10,930 bases of DNA, taken from the NCBI GenBank assembly GCA_937974195.1, contig CALJIC010000094.1:1-10930 (forward strand), written 5' to 3'. The notes beneath the pieces were generated by a model that saw only the letters and a program-made list of their open reading frames with translations, was not told where the DNA came from and searched no databases. This DNA comes from an uncultured Roseiflexaceae bacterium. Its GTDB lineage: Bacteria > Chloroflexota > Chloroflexia > Chloroflexales > Roseiflexaceae. The translations under genes and the position numbers were made by a program. Below are positions 1-7,000 of the stretch, piece after piece (the first letter of the stretch is position 1; every line of letters begins with the position of its first letter).

Positions 1-65
1 CCCTCATCGGTTGGCTGGCTACTTATGAGAACCACCGCTGGCTGACACGCTTCCGAAACAGTTGA
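1..65 (+). CDS. Possible C-terminal end of a gene entering from the left
   Basis: Reading the frame whose first full codon is at 3-5 gives 20 codons, LIGWLATYENHRWLTRFRNS, before a TGA at 63-65. The composition (Trp/Arg/His-rich, no rare-looking run) resembles the tail of a real protein, and the reading frame is open to the window edge. The other two frames stop earlier. A 9-bp inverted repeat straddles the stop and could end transcription. Nothing in 20 residues identifies a family; a transposase tail would fit the rest of the window but cannot be claimed. The gene would converge on the Fic gene. Confidence 0.3.
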   Translation, partial: LIGWLATYENHRWLTRFRNS

Positions 66-81
66 CAACTCCTGTCAGCCA
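39..81. repeat. 9-bp inverted repeat with an inner palindrome; possible bidirectional terminator
   Basis: TGGCTGACA at 39-47 is perfectly mirrored by TGTCAGCCA at 73-81. The 25-nt interval contains a second near-perfect palindrome, AGTTG-A-CAACT, at 60-70. It lies between the ends of two converging reading frames (stops at 63-65 on + and 89-91 on -), the usual place for a shared terminator. No clear T-tract follows on either strand. An insertion scar or a protein-binding site is an alternative. Confidence 0.4.
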
Positions 82-88
82 AGGAGGG

Positions 89-250
89 CTAGAATACACC
101 ATGCTCCAGCACTTCCTCACGCGCTAGCGTCGTGGCGAGCTCTTCCCCCTCTACGGCCATGTCGGGCCGGCAAGACTGCCTTGTTGCGCCATTGGGCCGA
201 GCGCAGCGCGCCACTTGATCCACCTGCTCGTCGAATAGAAAACCCCTCAT
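89..250 (-). CDS. Small ORF (53 aa) translationally coupled to the Fic gene
   Basis: The ATG at 250-248 overlaps the Fic stop codon (249-247) in an ATGA arrangement, the classic geometry for translational coupling. The 53-codon frame ends at TAG 91-89. The product starts MRGFLFDEQVDQ. Its first residues recall the MRxFLFDEN opening of small PIN-like (DUF5615-type) proteins, but the rest does not resemble that family to my eye, so it may be a decayed or unrelated sequence. It is acidic toward its C-terminus. It could be a short partner of the Fic protein or simply a chance frame. Confidence 0.3.
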   Translation of the reverse strand: MRGFLFDEQVDQVARCARPNGATRQSCRPDMAVEGEELATTLAREEVLEHGVF

Positions 251-1221
251 GCGCCGCGGCTCTTGCGTGGACGCCCCCCAGGAAAACGCCCCTCGGCGAC
301 ATCGCGCTGGTAGCGCTCGAGCGCGGCGTGCGTGCTGTACCAGCGCGCCCCACGCTTGATACCTGCGAGCCGCCCCTTGCGGATGAGCAGCGCCAGATAC
401 TCGCTGCTGTGCCCGCTCGCCTCCGCGAGCTCGCTCAGCGGCAGCCAGTCGTCGTCCGGCGTGACATTGCAGGCTTCCAGGTACCGCTCCAGCGCCTGCT
501 CGACCGCGCGCCCGACCAGGTTGACCAGCGGCCGGTAGACCCTGCGATCCGCGGCCGCGAGCGCCTCGATGTATCCCACCCGCCACTCGCGCAGCAGCAG
601 CGCCGGCGGATAGCCCTCGCGCATCAGCAGCAGGTTGAGCAGCAGGCGGCCGGTGCGGCCGTTGCCATCCTCAAAGGGGTGGACCGCGACGAAACCGTGG
701 TGGGCGATCGTCGCCCGCACGACCGGCGGGGACTGCTGGCCCTCCCCCGCGAGCCAGTCGGCCCACTCGCGCATCAGGCGCGGCACCTCGCGGGCAGGTG
801 GCGGCTGCAGTGTTGAGCCGCGGATGCGCACCGGCCCTGAGCGGTAGGCGCCGGCGGAGGCGAGGTTCTTGTCCATCACGATGCGGTGCAGGGTCAGGAT
901 CACGTCCTCGTCGATCGATGCCTGGCGGTCGACGAGTGAGGTGACATAATCGAAGGCCTCGGCGTGGTTGCGGGCCTCGAGGTGCTCCTTGAGGCTGTGC
1001 TCGCCGATGGTGATGCCGTGCTCGATGACGAGCATGGTTTCCCGTAGACTGAGGGTGTTGCCCTCGATGGCGTTGGAGTGGTAGGTGAGACTGACGCGCA
1101 GATCGTCGTGCAGGCGGCGCAGGGTGTCGGGCGGGAGCGGGCGGCGCGAGTCGAGCAGGGCTTTCTTCTCAGCGAGGCGCTCGGCGAGGCGCGGGTCCAT
1201 CCGTGGTGGAGATGAGGACAT
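247..1221 (-). CDS. Fic-family protein with C-terminal helix-turn-helix
   Basis: The 324-aa product is a Fic enzyme, a family that transfers AMP or another nucleotide-derived group from an NTP onto a hydroxyl of a target protein. The core motif HPFEDGNGRTGR is complete at residues 181-192, with catalytic His181, the acidic Asp185 (metal position) and the phosphate-binding GNGR. An inhibitory motif of the (S/T)xxxE(G/N) type is present before the Fic core as SNAIEG (49-54), so this is a class II, self-inhibited Fic. Residues about 258-302 (LPLSELAEASGHSSEYLALL...) form a MerR/excisionase-like HTH, and the tail GGRPRKS looks like an AT-hook. The ATG at 1221 is preferred because frames further upstream read through the inverted-repeat operator. 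A second Met at residue 8 (1200) is possible, and neither has a strong Shine-Dalgarno. The HTH and the operator upstream suggest autoregulation. The cellular target is unknown. Confidence 0.93.
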   Translation of the reverse strand: MSSSPPRMDPRLAERLAEKKALLDSRRPLPPDTLRRLHDDLRVSLTYHSNAIEGNTLSLRETMLVIEHGITIGEHSLKEHLEARNHAEAFDYVTSLVDRQASIDEDVILTLHRIVMDKNLASAGAYRSGPVRIRGSTLQPPPAREVPRLMREWADWLAGEGQQSPPVVRATIAHHGFVAVHPFEDGNGRTGRLLLNLLLMREGYPPALLLREWRVGYIEALAAADRRVYRPLVNLVGRAVEQALERYLEACNVTPDDDWLPLSELAEASGHSSEYLALLIRKGRLAGIKRGARWYSTHAALERYQRDVAEGRFPGGRPRKSRGA

Positions 1222-1233
1222 AGGCACACCAGC

Positions 1234-1282
1234 AATAACTGTATCGTCTATGCGTATTCTACCATGAACCGATACAGTTATT
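1234..1282 (-). promoter_or_regulatory. Candidate operator/promoter of the Fic gene: perfect 13-bp inverted repeat
   Basis: AATAACTGTATCG at 1234-1246 is perfectly repeated in inverse orientation as CGATACAGTTATT at 1270-1282, with a 23-bp spacer. The nearer half-site begins 13 bp upstream of the Fic ATG. On the minus strand the spacer contains TAGAAT, a plausible -10 box, so a protein bound to both half-sites would cover the core promoter. Centre-to-centre distance is 36 bp, between three and four helical turns. The HTH carried by the Fic protein is the obvious candidate ligand, but this is inference. Confidence 0.7.
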
Positions 1283-1637
1283 TGTGATTGGCTCGGCAGG
1301 AAGGAGAGGCGGACAACCGAGGGTGTCCCGCGCCGGGCGCCGTGAACGCCGAGCTGCAGGAACGTGCACCGACTCAGCCAACGCAGAAACGCCTGGCATC
1401 CCTGACTGCCAGCAAGGCCAGGCATCGAACTCAGCTACACTACGAGATAGTCAGCTATGTAAGTAAAGTACACAGTGTCTGATACTTTAGAGTGTAGAAT
1501 ATCGCATCATCAAAGAGGAACGATGCGTGAAATACAGAGACGCATGAACACGTGAAAGCGGAGCGTGCTTTGAGAAGCTGCTACTTTCGCTGACGGAGGT
1601 ATCAGATCATCACAAAATGGCTCCTGTATGCTGCATG
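1283..1637. other. Intergenic stretch without a convincing gene; small hairpins
   Basis: No frame here has convincing coding character or a ribosome site. It contains CTGGCA(1393-1398)/TGCCAG(1407-1412) with an 8-nt loop, and an ATGCGT ... ACGCAT inverted repeat near 1523-1545. It becomes AT-richer after about 1430 and contains the divergent control regions of the Fic gene (left) and the 136-aa gene (right). Confidence 0.5.
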
Positions 1638-1664
1638 TTGGCAAATCTGCTTTTCGTGTATAAT
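1638..1664 (+). promoter_or_regulatory. Sigma70-type promoter of the 136-aa gene
   Basis: A perfect TATAAT box lies at 1659-1664. TTGGCA at 1638-1643 is the best -35 sequence but sits at a short 15-bp spacing; TGTTGG at 1636-1641 gives 17 bp with a poorer match. Transcription would start near 1671. This places an upstream in-frame ATG at 1617 outside the transcript and supports translation from 1704. Confidence 0.6.
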
Positions 1665-1703
1665 GCGCGTCAATCATCGGCCAACAACGCAGAGAGGTGT
1701 GGA

Positions 1704-2114
1704 ATGCCCCAGGTACGCAAACTCCCACCAGAAGAAGTACGTGCGATCGAGAACAAGGGCAAAGGGAAGCGCAAGCTCACTGAGGAGGAGTACGACCGCA
1801 TCCTTGCTGACTTTAACGTTGGTGACTATGGAGAAGTCATACCGGATGAGGGTGAGAGACGGCTGACAATTCGCAACCGGCTCAAGGCAGCGGCAAAGCG
1901 CTGCCAGGTCTCCCTCAGCTTCTTGCGGACACGTGACAATGTGATCCGCTTCAAAGTTGAGCCGGGGGATGGTCAGGTCGACGGAGGCCAGGCTGTGCAA
2001 CAGAAACCACAGCTGCGGCGGCACACAGAGGCTGAGACCTCGGCACCTCCACCGGTCTCATCCGATGCCCCGCCGAGGCGCCGCGGTGGCCGGCCGAAGA
2101 AGAAGACCGCATAG
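1704..2114 (+). CDS. Small basic protein of unknown function with AT-hook-like tail
   Basis: The 136-aa product has three parts: a charged N-terminus (1-27, rich in Lys/Arg/Glu), a compact domain at about 28-86 (EEYDRILADFNVGDYGE ... TIRNRLKAAAKRCQVSL ... NVIRFKVE, predicted helix-helix-strand), and a low-complexity Pro/Gln/Ser linker ending in RRRGGRPKKKTA (125-136). GRP flanked by basic residues is the core of an AT-hook, a minor-groove DNA-binding motif. The ATG at 1704 is preceded by GAGAGG at ideal distance, and the promoter ends upstream of it. A strong hairpin follows the gene, so it is probably monocistronic. I recall similar unnamed proteins in Chloroflexota but cannot assign a function. 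A nucleoid-type or regulatory DNA-binding role is the best guess. Confidence 0.8.
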   Translation: MPQVRKLPPEEVRAIENKGKGKRKLTEEEYDRILADFNVGDYGEVIPDEGERRLTIRNRLKAAAKRCQVSLSFLRTRDNVIRFKVEPGDGQVDGGQAVQQKPQLRRHTEAETSAPPPVSSDAPPRRRGGRPKKKTA

Positions 2115-2143
2115 AACCGAACGCAGTCGATCGTGGGCGGAAC

Positions 2144-2174
2144 CAGGAATCAGGAGCGAGCGACCTGATTCCTG
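2144..2174 (+). terminator. Rho-independent-type terminator after the 136-aa gene
   Basis: CAGGAATCAGG (2144-2154) pairs perfectly with CCTGATTCCTG (2164-2174) across a 9-nt loop. The 11-bp stem is followed only by a weak T-run (ATCTTT). It sits 30 bp beyond the stop codon. Confidence 0.65.
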
Positions 2175-2282
2175 ATCTTTGCGCTCTTCTACGTCTTCCG
2201 CTCACACTCCCACGGCTACAGCATGTGAGGACTCGGTCCCCAGGCCCGCCGACGGCAGAGCTTCCCCTCCGGAGGAGTAGCC

Positions 2283-3527
2283 ATGCGAGACAAGCCGTTT
2301 GTTATCGACGAGGAATGGCGGCGCAAGGCCGAAGCCGAAGGATGGCTGCGGAGCGAGTGGACCCTGATCCCCCGCGAGGACCTCTACACCCGCCTGTGGT
2401 CGACGCCGGACCGTACCCTGGCCGAGGAGTTCGGGATATCCGATGTGATGCTCGGCAAGCTCTGCCGAGAGCTGCAGATCCCGAAACCCCCGCGCGGGCA
2501 CTGGCGCTGCGTGGCTACCGGGCAGAAGTCGCCGCGGCCGCGCCTGCGCGCCGTGCGCGACGACCAGCCGAGTATCCTCGTTGTCCCGCCCCCGCCCAAG
2601 CGCGCGCCTGTTCCACCGTCCGACCCTGATCTGGCGGCACGCATCGCCCACGAGCGCGCGCCGGAGCACCGCATCGTCGTGGCAGATGACCTCCGCTCCC
2701 CACACCCGCTCGTCCGCCAGACGCGGCAGCTGCTCAGCCGCGTCAAACCCGATGATACCGGGCTCCTGCCCAGGCCTCGTAACGATGCCTGCCTCGACAT
2801 CAACGACTCCAAGGCGGTGCTCCCGCGCGCGCTGTTGCTGATGAACGCGCTGCTGAAGGCACTGGAGTCGCGCGGCTACGCCATCACGATCGCCGGGGAG
2901 GGTGCCAGGCACACCAACGTCGCCGTAGGTAATGAGCAAGTGGAGCTACGACTGGCAGAGAGGGTCGACCGGCAGGAGACCGAGCGCGCGAAGCACGCCA
3001 AGCCAAACCAGTTCCTCTGGGGGAGCGAGCGCTGGATCTCGACGCCAACCGGCCAGCTCACGCTGACGATCGGTGGCTCCTACGGCCCCGGTATCAAGAA
3101 GTGGCGCGATTCGGACACGAAGCCACTGGAGGACCAGCTGAACGACGTGGTGATCGGCCTGATGAAGACGGCGGAAATCTACCGGGTGCGGGCGCTCGTG
3201 TGGGCGGAGGAAGCGCGCCAACGCGAGGAGGCCGAGCGCAAGCGACGCGAGACCGAGCGGCTCCGGCGCGAAGAGGAAGAGCGCCGGCACGCGCTCGAGG
3301 AGCAGGCCGAGCGCTGGTCGAAGAGCCAGAGGCTGCGCACGTTTCTCCAGGCGTGCGAGGCCAGGCTGTGTGCGGAGAGAGGAACGATCGCACCCGACAG
3401 CCCGGAAGCAGCATGGTTGCGCTGGGCGCATGTCCACGCGGACCGGCTCGACCCGCTCAGGCAGGGGTATCTCGAGAAGGCGGTCGCCGACCTACACAGG
3501 GTTCAGCAGACAGAAGGCGTGAGCTAG
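2283..3527 (+). CDS. 414-aa protein with putative N-terminal HTH and coiled coil, function unknown
   Basis: The start at 2283 follows GGAGGAG (2271-2277) with a 5-nt gap, a near-ideal ribosome site. Residues about 33-80 (LYTRLWSTPDRTLAEEFGIS ... LCRELQIPKPPRGHWR) look like a helix-turn-helix with the pattern LAEEFGISD-x-L-x-KLCRELQIP-x-PPRGHW. I recognise this as the hallmark of a widespread family of uncharacterised bacterial proteins. A Pro-rich linker (about 95-115) follows, then a mixed alpha/beta region (about 175-300, including the conserved-looking WGSERW at 246-251). A long Arg/Glu coiled coil runs from about 303 to 348, and a helical C-terminal domain ends the protein. No catalytic motif is evident. 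It sits 168 bp after the 136-aa gene on the same strand, separated by a terminator hairpin. A DNA-binding scaffold or regulator is plausible; function is not known. Confidence 0.88.
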   Translation: MRDKPFVIDEEWRRKAEAEGWLRSEWTLIPREDLYTRLWSTPDRTLAEEFGISDVMLGKLCRELQIPKPPRGHWRCVATGQKSPRPRLRAVRDDQPSILVVPPPPKRAPVPPSDPDLAARIAHERAPEHRIVVADDLRSPHPLVRQTRQLLSRVKPDDTGLLPRPRNDACLDINDSKAVLPRALLLMNALLKALESRGYAITIAGEGARHTNVAVGNEQVELRLAERVDRQETERAKHAKPNQFLWGSERWISTPTGQLTLTIGGSYGPGIKKWRDSDTKPLEDQLNDVVIGLMKTAEIYRVRALVWAEEARQREEAERKRRETERLRREEEERRHALEEQAERWSKSQRLRTFLQACEARLCAERGTIAPDSPEAAWLRWAHVHADRLDPLRQGYLEKAVADLHRVQQTEGVS

Positions 3528-3579
3528 TGATCATAGTATAAAAGGTGTGTGACAGCAGCCAGAGCATTGTCAAACGCGA

Positions 3580-3806
3580 TCAGCGCTGGTCCCACTCATT
3601 GCGCATCTCGTCGATGTACGTCTCCACATCGACACCGCGCCAGATCTCGGCGCTGAGCCCCTCTAGCTCAAGCAGTTGAGCGGCTGATCGTCATCGTCGC
3701 TCGCATCGGCTTGCGCGATGCGGGCGAGGAACTAGAGCCAGGCAGGGCGTGCGAGAGGCTTGATTTGCTGCTCGTAGAGTGAGGCCAAGTCCGGTACTGC
3801 GCTCAT
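3580..3806 (-). pseudogene. Decayed antitoxin-like small gene
   Basis: A good ribosome site (GGGGAG) precedes the ATG at 3806-3804. The frame reads MSAVPDLASLYEQQIKPLAR and a few more residues, then hits TAG at 3734-3732. It continues in frame as FLARIAQADASDDDDQPLN. After a one-base frame change it resumes as LELEGLSAEIWRGVDVETYI and closes with DEMRNEWDQR and TGA at 3582-3580. The total length, 227 bp, is not a multiple of three, consistent with one frameshift. The EIWxGVDxxxYIxxxRxEWD ending is what I recall from about 75-aa antitoxin-like proteins encoded directly upstream of PIN-domain (VapC-type) toxins. No such toxin follows; the 414-aa gene ends 53 bp away on the other strand. Confidence 0.6.
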
Positions 3807-3843
3807 GCACTCTCCCCTTCCTGACGAGCACTGCCGGGCTGCG

Positions 3844-3932
3844 GCACGCTGCACCCTTACACGATAGTGATATTGCACCGCGGCCGGGTGTAACACGCAG
3901 CAGGCTGAGACGCTGCACGCAGCACCCTTACA
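3844..3932. repeat. 18-bp direct repeat upstream of the antitoxin relic
   Basis: GCACGCTGCACCCTTACA (3844-3861) recurs with one mismatch at 3915-3932 (GCACGCAGCACCCTTACA), offset 71 bp. Between them lies an AT-richer patch (ATAGTGATATT), which could hold the -10 of a minus-strand promoter for the antitoxin-like gene. The arrangement suggests paired operators, now probably without function. The interval 3807-4024 contains no credible gene. Confidence 0.45.
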
Positions 3933-3962
3933 GATTGCTACGGGGTAGCCGGTGTGCCACTT

Positions 3963-3986
3963 GCTCGTAAGAGGTGGCTTACGGGC
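3963..3986 (-). terminator. Hairpin downstream of the CHAT gene
   Basis: GCTCGTAAG (3963-3971) and CTTACGGGC (3978-3986) form a 9-bp stem with one G-U wobble and a 6-nt loop. It begins about 40 bp after the CHAT stop codon on the minus strand. No T-tract follows, so it could be a processing or stabilising hairpin. An overlapping GCCAC/GTGGC pairing could compete with it. Confidence 0.4.
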
Positions 3987-4024
3987 GTACCCACGGCTTC
4001 GAGCTATGGCCCGGCTGCCGGCTC

Positions 4025-7000
4025 TCACCCGGCCACCGGATTACCCTCCTCCGCCACCTGCCGCTGCACCTCGGCGAACGGCTGGGGCGACCCGAGGATC
4101 TTCGCGACCGCCTCGGCGATCGATGGGTCGCCGCTGTCGCGCTGGAGGCGGGCCAGGCTGCGGAGGGTGATGGCTCTGCTGTGAGCGCCCTGGCACTCAT
4201 GACAGAGCTGTAGCGCGGTCAAGAGGTACTCACGCGCCCGCTGCCACTGGCACTGCTCCTGGGCGACGATGCCAAGCCAGTGGTAGGCGCTGGCCTGGTT
4301 GTAGCGGTCGTTGAACTCGGCGAAGAGTTGCAGCGCCTGCTGATAGTAGGCTTCGGCCTGCTCCCACTGGTGCTGCTCCTGGGCGACGCGGCCGAGCTGG
4401 TGGTAGGTTCCGGCCTGGCTGTAGCGGTCGTTGAACTCGATGTAGATCTGGAGGGCCTGCTTGAAATGGCGTTCGGCCTGCTCCCACTGGCGCTGCGCCT
4501 GGGCGACGGTGCCGAGCTGGTGGTAGGTTCCGGCCTGCTCGTAGCGGTCGTTGAACTCGATGTAGATCTGGAGGGCCTGCTGGTAGTAGGCTTCGGCCTG
4601 CTCCCACTGGCGCTGCGCCTGGGCGACGGTGCCGAGCTGGTGGTAGGTTCCGGCCTGCTCGTAGCGGTCGTTGAACTCGATGTAGATCTGGAGGGCCTGC
4701 TGGTAGTAGGCTTCGGCCTGCTCCCACTGGCGCTGCTCCTGGGCGACCATGCCGAGGTGGTGGTAGGTTCTGGCCTGGCTGTAGCGGTCGTTGAACTCGA
4801 TGTCGATCTGGAGGGCCTGCTTGAAATGGCGTTCGGCCTGCTCCCACTGCCGCTGGCGCTGGGCGATCGTGCCGAGGTTGTGATACGCCACCGCCCGCCA
4901 CCGTGCGCGTTGGCGCTCGTCGTTGGCGCTCAGCTGCTCGATCAGGTCGAGACAGCGCTGGTAGGTCTGTGCGCTGGCGTCGAGCTGCTGTGTCAATAGC
5001 TGCCGCCGCGCGATATCCGCCAGCACGCGCAGGCGGTCGAACCCGGCCTCCCCGGTCAGCAAGCTCTCGGGATAGTGCTCCAGTCGCGCCGCAATCTGCA
5101 TGCCGGCCTCGATGGCGCGCCTGTGCTCCTGCGTGCGATCCCAGTACTCGTCGAGCGCCTGGTAGGCGCCGGTGATTGGCTCCTGTGCGTCCAGCGCTAG
5201 CTCGACCGCGCGCATCAGGTTCTCGTATTCCAGGCGCGTCAGGAAGAACGCCGCCTGGCGCCGATCCGCCTCCTTCGCCATCGCTGCGTTCGCCAGCGCG
5301 CCCCCGGTCTCCCGATAGTGCGCGCGGAACGCCGCCTCGATCGCCCGCTTCACCTCAGCCTGCTTCGGGCTGGCCAGCCGGCTGCGCAGGAAGTACGGTA
5401 GCACCGGCTGGATGCTAAGATAGCCCCTCGCCTCGGGGTGCGGCGCGAGCAGCCCCCAGTTGATGGCCGCCCGCAGCACCACCTCCCACTGCTCGAACGG
5501 CAGGCCGGCCAGCGCCGGCTGCGCCTTCAGTTTCTCGACATACTGCGGCAGCCACTCCCGATTAATCGCCCCGACGAACGGCGCCAGGCAGAGCAGCAGC
5601 TGCTGCGCCTCCGGCGCCAGGTTGCTGTGCGAGTAGGCGATACACTGCAGGATGCTCCTGGTCTTGTCCTGGCTGCTCGCCTGCGGGTCGATCGCGATGT
5701 CCCCCTGCTCGAGCGCCTCGAGCACCGCCGCCGGCGTCTGCGTCGCCAGGTTCGCCAGCACCACCTCGAGCGCCAGCGGGTAGCCCGCCAGCAGCCGCAG
5801 GATCTGCTCGGTCTCGCGCGCCTCGCGGTGCTGCGCTGCCTCGTGTCGCGCCAGCACCCGGTCGGCCAGCGCCGAGGCCGCCTCCTCGTCCAGCCCGCCC
5901 AGCTCGTACACATTCTCCTCGAACGTGCCCGGCGCCAGCCACCCCTCGCCGCTCCGCGACCCCAGCAGCACCAGCGTTCGCCCGCCCGCCAGCTCCGCCA
6001 GGAAGCGCCGCAGCCCCTCGCGCTCCGCCTCCGGCAGCGTGTGCTGGATCGCCAGCTCGGCCCCCGTGATCGACTCCAGGTTGTCCAGGATCAGCAGGTG
6101 GCGCCAGCCCCGCAGCCGTTCGGCGATCATGGTCTGCTGCACCTCGAGCGGCATCGGCTGCAGCAGCCGCGGATAGTCGCTCTCGCTCCACAGCCGCCGC
6201 CCGATCGCGTCCAGGATCTGCTGCCGCGTCCAGGCCCGCTCGTCGTAGCCGAACGCGAACACCTCCTCGACCAGCCCGGTCTGCTGCCACCAGCTCCCCA
6301 GGTGGCGCAGCAACGTCGTCTTGCCGGCGCCGCCCATGCCGCGCACCAGCAGCAGGTTGCGCCTCATCAGCAGCCGCCGCTCGATCTCCAGGATGTCCAG
6401 GTCGCGCCCGTGGAAGCCGTAGGTCGGCTGGGGCGGGCTGAAGCGCCGCGCCTTCCGGCCGTAGAAGGCCGCGATCTCCTCGGGGGTGAACGGCCGCGGC
6501 TGCAGCCGCACCTCCTGGTTCTGGTACACCACCGGCAGCAGCCAGTCCTCGAGGTCGACCTGCTCGTTGAAGTAGACCCGTCGCCCCTTGCGGTCGTACA
6601 GCTCGCGCCGCCCGCGCCGGATGGCCGTCGCCAGGTCGCGCCCGTCGAACAACTGCTCGTAGAGCGTGCGCATCAGGATCTCGGCCGCGCTCACCGTGAC
6701 CGTGTAACGCATCGCCAGCACGAGCTGCACGCCCGTCTTCATCAGGTAGCTACCGAGGCTGGTCTCGTCCGTACCGACCTGCTTGCCGGACTGGCAGGCG
6801 TTGAGGATGGCGATCGGCACCTGGTGGAGCTGCAGCAGCTCGCCCAGCTCGTCGTCCGCCACCGGGTCGGCTTGGCCGTCGCGCTGGCCCTCCATGAACA
6901 GGAAGGCTTTCACCCCCTCGTAGGGCTGGATGTCATCGCGGCCGTAGCGCGCCTGGTACAGGAAGCGGCTGGTCTCGACGCCTTGCTGGAACTGCTGGTA

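Noticed and set aside
62..95. TTGACA (62-67) and TAGAAT (90-95) as a + strand promoter
   Set aside because: The 22-bp spacing is too long for sigma70 and the following ATG opens only an 8-codon frame.
181..816. 211-codon + strand frame within the Fic gene
   Set aside because: Antisense shadow of the Fic coding sequence, Arg/Gln/Ala-biased.
1222..1425. N-terminal extension of the Fic frame to 1425
   Set aside because: It would translate through the inverted-repeat operator; no ribosome site at 1425, and Fic homology begins after the 1221 start.
1617..1703. Upstream ATG extending the 136-aa gene by 29 codons
   Set aside because: It precedes the TATAAT promoter and lacks a ribosome site; the 1704 start has GAGAGG at proper spacing.
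2202..2939. 245-codon minus-strand frame opposite the 414-aa gene
   Set aside because: No ribosome site or domain; the + strand gene has an ideal start and a recognisable family pattern.
4280..4999. 239-codon + strand frame with a repeated VVGSGLLVAVVELDVDLEGL pattern
   Set aside because: It is the mirror of the 120-bp TPR repeats on the minus strand; the periodicity comes from those repeats.
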